The translations under genes were made by a program, and so were the position numbers. Of a stretch of DNA of 64,000 nt, positions 17,364-25,122 are shown piece after piece (position 1 is the first letter of the stretch; every line of letters starts with the position of its first letter). The stretch is taken from the NCBI GenBank assembly GCA_030651765.1, contig JAUSBY010000005.1, forward strand, positions 310,001 through 374,000, read 5' to 3'. This stretch comes from Coriobacteriia bacterium (lineage in GTDB: Bacteria; Actinomycetota; Coriobacteriia; Anaerosomatales; Anaerosomataceae). Under the pieces are notes generated by a model. The model was not told the origin of the DNA. It did not search any database and saw only the letters and a list, made by a program, of their open reading frames with translations.

Positions 17364-17379
17364 ATACCCCTGCCGGTAT
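17364..17379. promoter_or_regulatory. CsoR/CstR-like operator box 2 (weaker)
   Basis: ATACCCCTGCCGGTAT shares the outer half-sites of box 1 and of the box at 60823 (12 of 16 positions). It lies 18 bp further upstream in the divergent region shared with the HAD phosphatase gene. Confidence 0.4.
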
Positions 17380-17470
17380 CGGCGGGTCAACAACATGTCG
17401 TGGGCAATCGGTGAACGGCAGACGCGTGCTATCATTCGGCAGTCCCGGCCCGAGAGGTGGGAGGCCGCCC

Positions 17471-18166
17471 GTGCGCGCGATCCTGTTCGACCTAGACGGC
17501 ACGCTGCTCGATCTCGATCTCAGCGCTTTTCTCGAGCGGTACTTCACGGCGCTCGAAGCGGCTGCAGCGCCTCTGGCCCGACACGCAAACGGCTCGGACA
17601 GCGTGATGTCCGCTCTCCACGCCGCGACGCGCAGCATGATGGAGCACCGTTCGGGCGCCACTAACCGTGAGGTCTTCTTCGCCGCATTCACCCGGCACAC
17701 GGGTATCGATCTCGCCGAGCACTGGGGTGTCTTCGAGGACTTCTACCGCGACGTGTTCCCGACACTCGCCGACACCGCCTGTCCCGCTCAGGGCGCTCAC
17801 ACCGCGGTCACGACCGCACGTGATCTCGGACTGCACGTGGCTATCGCCACCAACCCGATCTTCCCGCGCGCGGCAGTCGACCACCGCATCGCCTGGGCGG
17901 GGCTCACAGACGTGGAGTTCGACCTCGTCACAACGTACGAGCAGATGACCGCCTGCAAGCCGCATCCCGAGTACTACCGTCAGATCGCCGAGATCCTGGA
18001 TGTAGCGCCGACGGAGTGTCTCATGGTCGGCGACGACCACGTCCTGGACATGGCGGCTGCGGACATAGGGATGCGAACGTACTACGTGGGCACCCATCCG
18101 GGGGTGGCTGCCGATGTGATCGGCGACCTCGAGGGACTGGCGGAGCTCCTGCCACGCCTGGTCTAG
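17471..18166 (+). CDS. HAD-superfamily hydrolase
   Basis: The 231-residue protein begins at GTG 17471 behind GGGAGG. HAD motif I is FDLDGTLLDLDLS, motif II ATNPIF, motif III is supplied by the Lys in ACKPHPEYY, and motif IV is MVGDDHVLDMAAA, so a catalytic phosphatase is expected. A helical cap lies between motifs I and II (C1 type, phosphoglycolate-phosphatase-like). The substrate is unknown. It is transcribed divergently from the FAD/Fe-S oxidoreductase, and a phosphoglycolate link is possible but unproven. Its TAG stop overlaps the stop of the convergent DUF2249 gene in CTAG. Confidence 0.88.
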   Translation: MRAILFDLDGTLLDLDLSAFLERYFTALEAAAAPLARHANGSDSVMSALHAATRSMMEHRSGATNREVFFAAFTRHTGIDLAEHWGVFEDFYRDVFPTLADTACPAQGAHTAVTTARDLGLHVAIATNPIFPRAAVDHRIAWAGLTDVEFDLVTTYEQMTACKPHPEYYRQIAEILDVAPTECLMVGDDHVLDMAAADIGMRTYYVGTHPGVAADVIGDLEGLAELLPRLV

Positions 18167-18423
18167 AAGATCCGGCGCCTGATGAGCGCGACCCACGTGC
18201 CGTCGATGCGCTGGTCGCAGTCGAACTCGAAGTGGCCGCGCGTCTCCCGACGCAGGTCGAGCTGATAGCCGAGGCCTGAGGGATCGTGCTCGCAGATGAC
18301 GACGATGCTGTCCGTGCAGTCGATCTGGAGCATGCGATCCACCACAGCGAACACGAGCGGACGCCGCATCGCAGGGGTCACTCCGCGAACATCTATGACC
18401 AGTCCTTGCGCGGCATGCGACAC
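18163..18423 (-). CDS. DUF2249 (SirA/TusA-like fold) protein
   Basis: This 86-residue protein begins at GTG 18423, with GGGAG 6 nt upstream. It reads LVIDVRGVTPAMRRPLVFAV, then DSIVVICEHDPSGLGYQLD and a C-terminal GTWVALIRRR, which is the DUF2249 pattern. The family has a TusA-like alpha/beta fold but lacks the sulfur-carrying Cys-Pro motif, as here. Members often occur beside nitrite, NO or haem-related redox genes; no function is assigned. It is oriented away from the hydrogenase operon, with a 615-bp intergenic region between their start codons. Confidence 0.8.
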   Translation of the reverse strand: MSHAAQGLVIDVRGVTPAMRRPLVFAVVDRMLQIDCTDSIVVICEHDPSGLGYQLDLRRETRGHFEFDCDQRIDGTWVALIRRRIF

Positions 18424-19038
18424 GTAAGACTCCCGTCGGGGAAGAAACAACCATTAAGGAGAGAGTTAGCCGCACCGGACGCGATTCCTGCACGCAGCCG
18501 ACACCTATGTCGGCACCGTAAGACCGCTCCCGACGGTGCGTCTGGCGCGTGGACGTATGCGATCCGTTCCAGTATGCTATTCACCAGGTCTGAGCACGCT
18601 ATTTGGCGACACGAGCAGTACGTCTGCCGAGGGGACGACGGGGACATCGTGCCATCCAGCACAGAGGTGCACCGGGTAACGAGCGGCCGCGCGACCGACA
18701 TCACCGGGAACGCGCATGCTGCCGTCCCCCCCGCGACTCCCGCGAGCCTCATCCCGGCCCTCCGGCGCCAGGCAGCTCCACCAGGCCACTGAGCAGCATC
18801 ATCGGGCAGGTCTGCCCCACGAAGACCCACAGAATCGGCCACGTGCTCATCCATCTCGCTCCCCCTCTATGGCCCCGCGGCCACGCGACGCCCTTCCAGC
18901 GCGCGTACCGCGTGTCTGGCTACCGGTGTCCAGGCGCGCTACCGAAGGGAGGAGACACACGCGCGGCCGGTCCGGCAACCGGCGTATCAGTTTGGCCTGT
19001 AGCACACCTTTCGTTCAGACACCAAGGAGGTGTATGGC
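18424..19038. other. Long divergent intergenic region upstream of the hydrogenase operon
   Basis: These 615 bp separate the DUF2249 start from the hydrogenase small-subunit start. Apart from one possible 33-codon membrane peptide (18749-18850, minus), no open frame has convincing protein character. I found no good CRP/FNR, sigma-54 (TGGC-N8-TGC) or sigma-70 consensus, so any hydrogenase regulatory site here is not recognisable by eye. Confidence 0.5.
18749..18850 (-). CDS. Possible small membrane peptide
   Basis: A 33-codon frame starts at ATG 18850, with a GGGGAG element 8-9 nt upstream. It encodes one hydrophobic helix beginning MSTWPILWVFVGQTCPMMLL and a short Gly/Pro tail. Size and topology resemble accessory micropeptides of membrane complexes, but no family is recognised and the frame could be chance. 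An overlapping ATG in another frame uses the same ribosome site. Confidence 0.25.
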   Translation of the reverse strand: MSTWPILWVFVGQTCPMMLLSGLVELPGAGGPG

Positions 19039-20256
19039 ATGGCGCAAGAGGCGCACGGTGCGATCTACGATCTGCTTGCGGTCCGCGGTGTGAGCCGACG
19101 GGACTTCCTCAAGTACTGCAGCTACGTCGCTGCGATGCTTGGACTGTCCGAGGCTGCCGCCCCCGCGATCGCCGCCGCAGTCGAGAAGGGCTCGAAACTC
19201 AAGCCCGCACTCTGGCTCAACGGCGGTTCGTGCACCGGCTGCACCGAGTCGATGGCTCAGGTCGACTCGCCCGACGTAGCGACGATCGTCCTCGAACTGC
19301 TCTCACTCAACTACTTCGAGACGGTCATGGCAGCGGCTGGCGAGCACGCCGAGAAGAACATCCAGGACACGATCGCAGCCGGCGGGTACCTGCTCATCTA
19401 CGAGGGTTCGGTCATGACCGGCGAGGACGGCAACACCCTGCTGGTCAACGGACACAAGGGCACGGACATCCTCAAGGAGGCCGCTGAGAGTGCCGACGCG
19501 ATCATCGCGGTCGGTGCGTGTGCGGTCGACGGCGGATGGGTCGCGGCTCACCCGAATCCGGCCGGCGCAACAGGCGTGCAGGCGTTCCTCGACGTCGAGG
19601 GCGTCAAGACGCCCGTCGTGAACATCCCCTGCTGCCCGATGAACCCCGAGTGGGTCGTCGCGATGGTGGTCCAGTGGCTGCTCGTGGCCGAGGACGACCC
19701 GGCAACCTTCCTGGCCAAGACTGAGCTGCTCGGCAAGAGCTATGATGACCGGCTCACCGGCAGGAACGTCACACTGCTGTACCCGAAGTACGTCGTGGGC
19801 TCTACGATCCACGACAACTGTCCGCGCCGCGGGCACTTCGAGAACGGCGACTTCGTCACCGAGTTCGGTAGCGCGGAAGAAGCGATGGGTTACTGCCTCT
19901 ACAAAGTCGGCTGCAAGGGTCCCCAGACCTTCACGCAGTGTCCGATCACCCGTTGGAACCGCTCCGTGAGCTGGTGCGTGCAGTCCGGCGCGCCGTGCAT
20001 CGGCTGCGGCGCCATCAGCTGGGTGGACAACAACACACCGTTCTTCAAGCGTCTGTCCAGCATGCAGATGGGCGACGGCCTCGGATACGTCCAGCCCGGC
20101 AGCGTTGCAGCTGTCGTCGGCGGCGTGGCCGCGGCAGCGCTCGTCGCACACGGACTCGGCATGAAGGCCGCCGGCCGCATCGGCCCGGACGGTCCTCCCA
20201 CCGAGACCGTCAAGAAGCATGACCGCAAACGACAGGCGAAGGGAGGCGATAAGTAG
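19039..20256 (+). CDS. hysB: [NiFe]-family (probably [NiFeSe]) uptake hydrogenase small subunit
   Basis: The 405-residue precursor starts at ATG 19039, 8 nt after AAGGAGG. A Tat signal (VSRRDFLKYCSYVAAMLGL, residues 18-36) implies export. The proximal [4Fe-4S] cluster is bound by C65, C68, C161 and C199 (SCTGCTES; IPCCPMNPEW). The distal cluster uses H258, C261, C286 and C292. The medial site has C301, C320 and C323 plus C313 in SWCVQSGAPCIGC, where standard [NiFe] enzymes have Pro; a [4Fe-4S] medial cluster is therefore expected, as in [NiFeSe] hydrogenases. A C-terminal membrane helix (about 354-372) anchors it. The TAG stop overlaps the large-subunit GTG by 1 nt. Confidence 0.95.
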   Translation: MAQEAHGAIYDLLAVRGVSRRDFLKYCSYVAAMLGLSEAAAPAIAAAVEKGSKLKPALWLNGGSCTGCTESMAQVDSPDVATIVLELLSLNYFETVMAAAGEHAEKNIQDTIAAGGYLLIYEGSVMTGEDGNTLLVNGHKGTDILKEAAESADAIIAVGACAVDGGWVAAHPNPAGATGVQAFLDVEGVKTPVVNIPCCPMNPEWVVAMVVQWLLVAEDDPATFLAKTELLGKSYDDRLTGRNVTLLYPKYVVGSTIHDNCPRRGHFENGDFVTEFGSAEEAMGYCLYKVGCKGPQTFTQCPITRWNRSVSWCVQSGAPCIGCGAISWVDNNTPFFKRLSSMQMGDGLGYVQPGSVAAVVGGVAAAALVAHGLGMKAAGRIGPDGPPTETVKKHDRKRQAKGGDK

Positions 20257-21941
20257 TGGCTCGTGTAGTTGTTGACCCACTCACCAGGATCGAAGGTCAC
20301 ATGCGTGTGGAGTGCGAGGTCCAGGACAACAAGGTCGTTGACGCCTGGGTATCCGGCACGTTGTACCGCGGCATGGAGACCGTCCTGCTGGACCGCAGCC
20401 CTGAGGATGCGTTCTACGTTTCGCAGCGCATCTGCGGCGTGTGCCCCATCTCGCACAGCCATGCGTCTTCACAGGCAACAGAAGACGCGCTCGGGATCAA
20501 GATCCCCGAGGGCGGGCGTCTCGTGCGTAACCTGCTCGAGGCCGCGCAGTTCCTGCACAGCCACATCCTGTGGTTCTACAACCTGACCGCGCTGGACTAC
20601 GTCAGTCCCGTGAACGCGTTGTCGGCCAACATCGCCGACACCTATGCGCTGGCCCAGGCCGCCGGTACGAAGGCCGCCGACTTCGGCGCCGTCGCTACCC
20701 GCCTCAAGGCATTCGTGGACAACGGTCAGCTCTCCATCTTCTCCGGTCACTACTGGGACCACCCCGGCTACGCTCTTCCGCCGGAGCTCGACCTGATCGC
20801 CACGACCCACTACCTCGAGGCTCTCGAGATGCAGGCGGTCGCCAACGAGATCGTCGCCATCATCGCGGGCAAGTTCTCGCACCCGATGACCTCGGTCCCC
20901 GGCGGCACGGCGTTCGTTCCGACCGTGGAGAGGCTCGATGACATCCTGTTCCGCTTCATCCGGGTCAAGGAGTTCATCGATACAGCACTCATCCCCGACA
21001 CGCTCGCCATCGCGCCGTTCATCCTGGACGCCGCGGGCTACGGTGCGGGAACCGGCAACTTCCTGAGCTGGGGTGTCTTCGAGAAGAGCTCGCTCGTTCC
21101 CGAAGAGCGCTATCTCCCCCGCGGTTTCGCTCAGGGTCTGGCGGCCGAGGGCGTCACGCCCGAGGACGTCACCGAGGACGTCACGCGTGCATGGTACTCG
21201 TCGGCAACCGGCCTCAACCCCGCACAGGGCGAGACGGTCGCCAAGTTCACGGAGTACGACATGTCGAACTTCCCCGGCGAGACCGACCAGTACTCATGGG
21301 GCAAGGCGGTTCGCTGCAAGGGCAAGTCGACCGAGTCAGGTCCGCTGGCCCGCATGATCGTCGCCTACCTCGCCGAGAAGGGCGGGGCCGACCTTACCGG
21401 TGGCGCAGCCGGTGTTCGCACGCCTGCAGCGCTCATCGACTCGACCCTCGAGGCGCTCGGCGTCGGCGGCAAGCCAGAGGTGCTCGTGTCACTGCTCGGC
21501 CGCGTCGCAGCCCGGAACCTTGAGGCTGCCTACGTCGCCGATCTGGCGCTCGTATGGGTCAACGAGACCATCGAGGCCATCAAGGGTGGCGACGCCAAGT
21601 TCTGGCAGGCCGCCGAGACCGACGCCGGTGACGGCGTGGGCGCCTGGGAAGCTCCCCGTGGTTCGGTCGCACACTGGATCGGCATCAAGGGCGGCAAGAT
21701 CGATCACTACCAGGTCGTTGCTCCCACCACGTGGAACACCTGCCCGCGCGATGACAGCGGCGTACGTGGACCTCTCGAAGAGGCCCTCGTAGGCGCACCG
21801 ATCGCCGATCCCGAGCGCCCGCTCGAGATTCTGCGAATCGGCCACAGCTTCGATCCTTGAATCGGTTGCCAGGTTCACGTGTTTGAACCTAAGACCGGCA
21901 AGGAAGCCACCCTCCCGATCACCCGCATGGGGGTGATGTAG
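20256..21941 (+). CDS. hysA: [NiFeSe] hydrogenase large subunit, selenocysteine at TGA 21858-21860
   Basis: The gene starts at GTG 20256. The N-terminal half-site is RICGVCPISH (C60, C63, H67), preceded by DPLTRIEGHM. The frame meets TGA at codon 535 exactly after RIGHSFDP, where all such subunits continue with Cys-x-x-Cys. Reading through gives U535-I-G-C538-Q-V-H541, a perfect C-terminal Ni-Fe ligand motif, then 20 residues to TAG 21939-21941, 561 residues in all. A hairpin fitting a bacterial SECIS follows the TGA. The 20 residues after H541 fit the peptide removed by the maturation protease encoded two genes on. The cytochrome b ATG abuts the TAG, so the extended end also fits the operon spacing. 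Stopping at the TGA would leave a protein without two active-site ligands. Role: periplasmic H2 oxidation. Confidence 0.93.
21858..21897 (+). promoter_or_regulatory. Sec UGA codon with bacterial SECIS-like hairpin
   Basis: After TGA (21858-21860), AGGTTCA (21871-21877) pairs perfectly with TGAACCT (21884-21890) around the six-base loop CGTGTT. An outer CGGT/ACCG pairing (21863-21866 with 21894-21897) extends the stem. The apical loop begins 18 nt after the UGA and contains GU, matching the spacing and loop character required for SelB-dependent insertion. It lies in the coding frame, as bacterial SECIS elements do. Confidence 0.8.
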
Positions 21942-22571
21942 ATGGCAGGGCACGCACACTACCGTGAGGCCCATCCGCTGGTGTTCGTGATCACGCACTG
22001 GATCAACCTGATCTGCATGATCATGCTCGCCTTCTCGGGCTTCTACATCCACTACCCGTTCTTTGGCGGGTTCATGGGTGTCGCCCGCGGCATGCACTTC
22101 GTCGCGATGTATGTGATCATCATCAACCTGACGTTCAGGATCATCGCCGCCTTCTTCGTGAAGACCGCGACCGATCTTGGCAGCCATCAGGTGGACACGG
22201 ACATCAAGAACTGGCTGCCGCAGGAGAAGAACAAGCACCAGTTCTTCGAGACGGTCAAGTACTACATCTTCCTGCGCAAGGAGGCCGTGATCTCGGCCAA
22301 GTACGGGTCGCTCCAGAAGATCGCGTACCTGGCGACGATCCCGCTCACCTACCTCATGGCGTACACCGGCTTTGCGATCTACGGGCCCACGATGACCTGG
22401 GGCCTGTTCTCCGGCGGCGTCGAGATGGTCGGCGGTCCGATGAACATGCGGATCATCCACTACTTCATGATGTGGGTGTTCATCGTGTTCACGATGATCC
22501 ACGCCTACCTGGCCAACATCTACAACTTCAAGCCAAGCAAGATCATCTTTGCCTGGAAGGAGTCGGAGTAG
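21942..22571 (+). CDS. hyaC: Hydrogenase cytochrome b subunit (b561 type)
   Basis: The 209-residue protein starts at ATG 21942 directly after the extended large-subunit stop. It has four to five hydrophobic helices (about 14-36, 48-74, 120-146 and 160-190), with candidate haem ligands in ITHWINL, GMHFVAM, RIIHYFMMW and IHAYLA. The family anchors the exported hydrogenase dimer in the membrane and passes electrons through two b haems to the quinone pool. The loop between helices two and three is charged and rather long. Its place in the operon identifies it as the partner of the small subunit's C-terminal helix. Confidence 0.93.
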   Translation: MAGHAHYREAHPLVFVITHWINLICMIMLAFSGFYIHYPFFGGFMGVARGMHFVAMYVIIINLTFRIIAAFFVKTATDLGSHQVDTDIKNWLPQEKNKHQFFETVKYYIFLRKEAVISAKYGSLQKIAYLATIPLTYLMAYTGFAIYGPTMTWGLFSGGVEMVGGPMNMRIIHYFMMWVFIVFTMIHAYLANIYNFKPSKIIFAWKESE

Positions 22572-22614
22572 CCTCTACTCCCCCGTGACGGTCATACTGT
22601 CACGAGAGCTGCCC

Positions 22615-22642
22615 GGGCCCCGGAGCGCACGCTCCGGGGCCC
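22615..22642 (+). terminator. Strong GC hairpin between cytochrome b and maturation protease genes
   Basis: GGGCCCCGGAGCG (22615-22627) and CGCTCCGGGGCCC (22630-22642) form a nearly perfect stem. A smaller repeat, GTGAC/GTCAC, precedes it at 22585-22603. No T tract follows. It may be a partial terminator or an mRNA-stabilising end lowering expression of the protease relative to the structural subunits. Confidence 0.5.
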
Positions 22643-22687
22643 GACGCTTGGGCGCCATTGCGCACGCCCCTACCGGAGAGGTATCCC

Positions 22688-23269
22688 GTGATCGAAGAGA
22701 ATCCCCGCGTGCTCGTGCTCGGCATCGGCAACATCCTGATGCTGGACGAGGGCGTCGGCAACAAGGTCGCCACCGAGCTCCAGTGCAACTTCATCTTCCC
22801 CGATGATGTCGTCGTCATGGACGGTGGCACCATGGGACTCGGGATGATCCACCTTTTCCGCGGCGTCGAGTTCCTGCTGCTCGTCGACGCGGTCGACAGC
22901 ACCGGTCACCCCGCCGGGACGGTCGTACGCGTCAGTCCGCACGACTTCGCGCCCAACCAGGTTCTCCACTCGCTGCACGACGTTCGGTTCGTCGACGTGC
23001 TCAACGCGGCAGAGATGATCGGCATCATGCCCGAGGCGGACTGCATCGGAATCCAGGTCGAGAACATGAGTCCTGCCGAGATCGAGATCGGACTGAGCGC
23101 CCCGGTCGCAGACGCGGTGCCGCGAGCGATGGCCGCGGTCCTGTATGTCCTCGAGGAGCACGGTGTCATCGCCGAGCCCGCAACCGGTCCCGACAGCGAC
23201 CCGGCATTGCAGGCACGCATCGCACAGGAGAAGGCCGACGTAGCGAGCCGTCAGGCCGAGGGCGCCTGA
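22688..23269 (+). CDS. hyaD: Hydrogenase maturation protease (HyaD/HybD family)
   Basis: This 193-residue protein begins at GTG 22688 behind GGAGAGG. The nickel-sensing residues are present: Glu in GIGNILMLDEGVG, Asp in VDAVDSTGHPAG and His in HSLHDVRF. The endopeptidase binds the Ni already inserted in the large subunit and cleaves after the conserved His, removing the C-terminal peptide. That requires an intact large-subunit C-terminus, an independent argument that the subunit extends past its TGA. The protein has an extra C-terminal tail of about 25 residues. Its 3' end overlaps that of the convergent histidine kinase gene by 19 nt. Confidence 0.93.
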   Translation: MIEENPRVLVLGIGNILMLDEGVGNKVATELQCNFIFPDDVVVMDGGTMGLGMIHLFRGVEFLLLVDAVDSTGHPAGTVVRVSPHDFAPNQVLHSLHDVRFVDVLNAAEMIGIMPEADCIGIQVENMSPAEIEIGLSAPVADAVPRAMAAVLYVLEEHGVIAEPATGPDSDPALQARIAQEKADVASRQAEGA

Positions 23270-24372
23270 TCCACGTCCGCCGTCAGCGAGAAGCCTATCT
23301 GCGAACCGGCGCCCGGCCGACTCGTGGCGAACACCTCGCCGCCATGGTCTAGCACGATGCGACGGGATATCGCCAGACCGACCCCGGTACCGCCGGTGCC
23401 TGCGGACCGTGCGCTGTCTGCCCGGTAGAACCGCTCCCAGATGAACGGCAGGTCCTCGGCGGTGATCCCTTCACCCGAATCGCTGACCGTGACACGCACG
23501 GATCCTGCCGCACGGTCGACCTGCACCTCGATCTCCCCTGTAAGCGTGTGCCGAACGGCATTGGAGAGCAGGTTGCGCACGACCTGGCCGATCCTGAACT
23601 CGTCGCCGACGACCGTGACCGCACGTCCGGGACACCGCACGGCTAGCGCAACGCCGGGGGCCACGAGCGCACGCACGCGCTCGCACTCGGCCGCGACCGT
23701 CTCGCACAAGTCGAACGGCGCACGCTCGTAGCGCATCCTTCCGGCCTCGGCCACCGACAGCTCTTGCAGATCGTCCACCAGCCGCGAGAGCATGCCCACG
23801 TCCTCGACGAGCGAGTCTAAGCGTGTCGGATCGGCGGGAATCACGCCATCGGCGATACCCTCGATCTGGGCGCGAAGTGCGCCGATCGGGTTGCGAAGCT
23901 CGTGTGCCACGTCGGCCACGAGACGCCTGCGTAGCTCCTCGGCTTCCTCCAGCGAGCCGGCCATCCCGTTGAACGCGCCGGCAAGCTCGGCAACCTCGTC
24001 CGGTCCGTACTCCTCCACGCGCTGCGACAGGTCTCCCGTTGCCAGGGCATGCGACGCGACGGTGAGCCGCCGCACCGGTCCGAGCAGGTACCGGGCCAGC
24101 AGCCACGCGGCCAGAGCGGCGAGAACGACCGCGACCACGGCAGAGACCATGATCCCTCGATCCACACCGACAAGGAACGTCTCTTCCGCGGCCCCGATGA
24201 CCCGGCGGCCCATCCCCGCACCCGGACCCATGTGCACGCCGGACGAGATGAGATACGACTCGAACGCCGACTCCAGCGCCCGGCGGGCGATGAGTCCGGT
24301 CGCAAGGACGGCTGCAAGCGCTACGGCGAGGATCGAGATGAACGCGCGACCAAGCAGGCTCGATCGTCGCAT
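23251..24372 (-). CDS. Membrane sensor histidine kinase (BaeS-like)
   Basis: The 373-residue protein has two membrane segments (about 10-32 and 73-97) flanking a short 40-residue extracytoplasmic loop, HAMP (about 97-150), HisKA with VAHELRNPIGALR, and HATPase with NLLSNAVRH, VSDSGEGI and GTGVGLAISRRI. The small loop suggests sensing within or near the membrane. ATG 24372 overlaps the regulator's TGA in TGATG; GTG 24375 is an in-frame alternative. It is the partner of the adjacent OmpR-type regulator. The signal is unknown, and the closeness to the hydrogenase operon, which it converges on, is not evidence of control. Confidence 0.92.
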   Translation of the reverse strand: MRRSSLLGRAFISILAVALAAVLATGLIARRALESAFESYLISSGVHMGPGAGMGRRVIGAAEETFLVGVDRGIMVSAVVAVVLAALAAWLLARYLLGPVRRLTVASHALATGDLSQRVEEYGPDEVAELAGAFNGMAGSLEEAEELRRRLVADVAHELRNPIGALRAQIEGIADGVIPADPTRLDSLVEDVGMLSRLVDDLQELSVAEAGRMRYERAPFDLCETVAAECERVRALVAPGVALAVRCPGRAVTVVGDEFRIGQVVRNLLSNAVRHTLTGEIEVQVDRAAGSVRVTVSDSGEGITAEDLPFIWERFYRADSARSAGTGGTGVGLAISRRIVLDHGGEVFATSRPGAGSQIGFSLTADVDQAPSA

Positions 24373-25055
24373 CACGGCTCGACCACCTTGTAGCCGATGC
24401 CGAACACCGTCTGGATGTAGCGCGGGGCCCGCGGATCCTCGCCAAGCTTGCGCCGGATGTTCTTCACATGCGCGTCGATCGTACGCTCGTACCCGTCAAA
24501 CGCGTCCCCCGTACCGGCCTCGAGCAACTGAAGTCGGCTGTAGACGCGCCCTGGGTGAGCGGCCATGGCGGCGAGTATGTCGAACTCGGTGCGCGTCAGA
24601 TCCTTCGGCTCACCGTCGACCGTGACGGCACGGCGCTCGGGGTCGATCTCGAGCGGGCCTACCCGCATGATCCCGACCCTGTCGCGCGCCCCCTCGGTGC
24701 GGCGCAGAACAGCTTTCACGCGGGCCACAACCTCCCGCGGACTGAACGGCTTGGAGATGTAGTCGTCGGCACCGATCTCGAGCCCGATCAGACGGTCGAC
24801 TTCGTCGGAGCGCGCGGTCACGAGTATCACCGGCAGGCCATGCTCACGCTGGAACTTCCGGGTGAGCTCCATGCCATCCACCCCGGGCAGCATGATGTCC
24901 AGAAGCGCGATGTCCGGCACGAGCCGCGCCACCTCGGCGATCGCAGACGGGCCGTCTGCGGCAACGCGCACCACAAAGCCTTCCTGCTCCAGGTACGCGG
25001 TCAGGACCTCACGGATCTTGGCGTTGTCATCGACGACGAGCACCTGTCGGGCCAC
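24372..25055 (-). CDS. OmpR-family response regulator
   Basis: The 227-residue protein starts at GTG 25055 behind GGAGG. The receiver (1-120) has VVDDN, phospho-acceptor Asp in LLDIMLPGVDG, Thr in LVTARSD and Lys in YISKPFS, so it is a complete phosphorylatable domain. Residues 130-227 form the winged-helix DNA-binding domain (LTRTEFDILAAMAAHPGRVYS, VKNIRRKLGEDP, VFGIGYKV). It is cotranscribed with the histidine kinase, and possibly with the upstream transketolase, which ends 67 nt before it. Confidence 0.95.
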   Translation of the reverse strand: MARQVLVVDDNAKIREVLTAYLEQEGFVVRVAADGPSAIAEVARLVPDIALLDIMLPGVDGMELTRKFQREHGLPVILVTARSDEVDRLIGLEIGADDYISKPFSPREVVARVKAVLRRTEGARDRVGIMRVGPLEIDPERRAVTVDGEPKDLTRTEFDILAAMAAHPGRVYSRLQLLEAGTGDAFDGYERTIDAHVKNIRRKLGEDPRAPRYIQTVFGIGYKVVEP

Positions 25056-25122
25056 GGGCCGCTCACCTCCGCCACGAGCGTACCCTGCGCCCGTGAAGAG
25101 CGTGTGAAGACGCGCGCATCGA

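Noticed and set aside
18424-19038. Sigma-54 or FNR site controlling the hydrogenase operon
   Set aside because: No TGGC-N8-TGC or TTGAT-N4-ATCAA match was found that I would defend.
21858-21860. Large-subunit TGA as a true stop or a pseudogene lesion
   Set aside because: The frame after it encodes the exact missing Ni-Fe ligand motif and maturation peptide, the spacing to cytochrome b fits, and a SECIS-like hairpin follows. A random lesion would not combine these.
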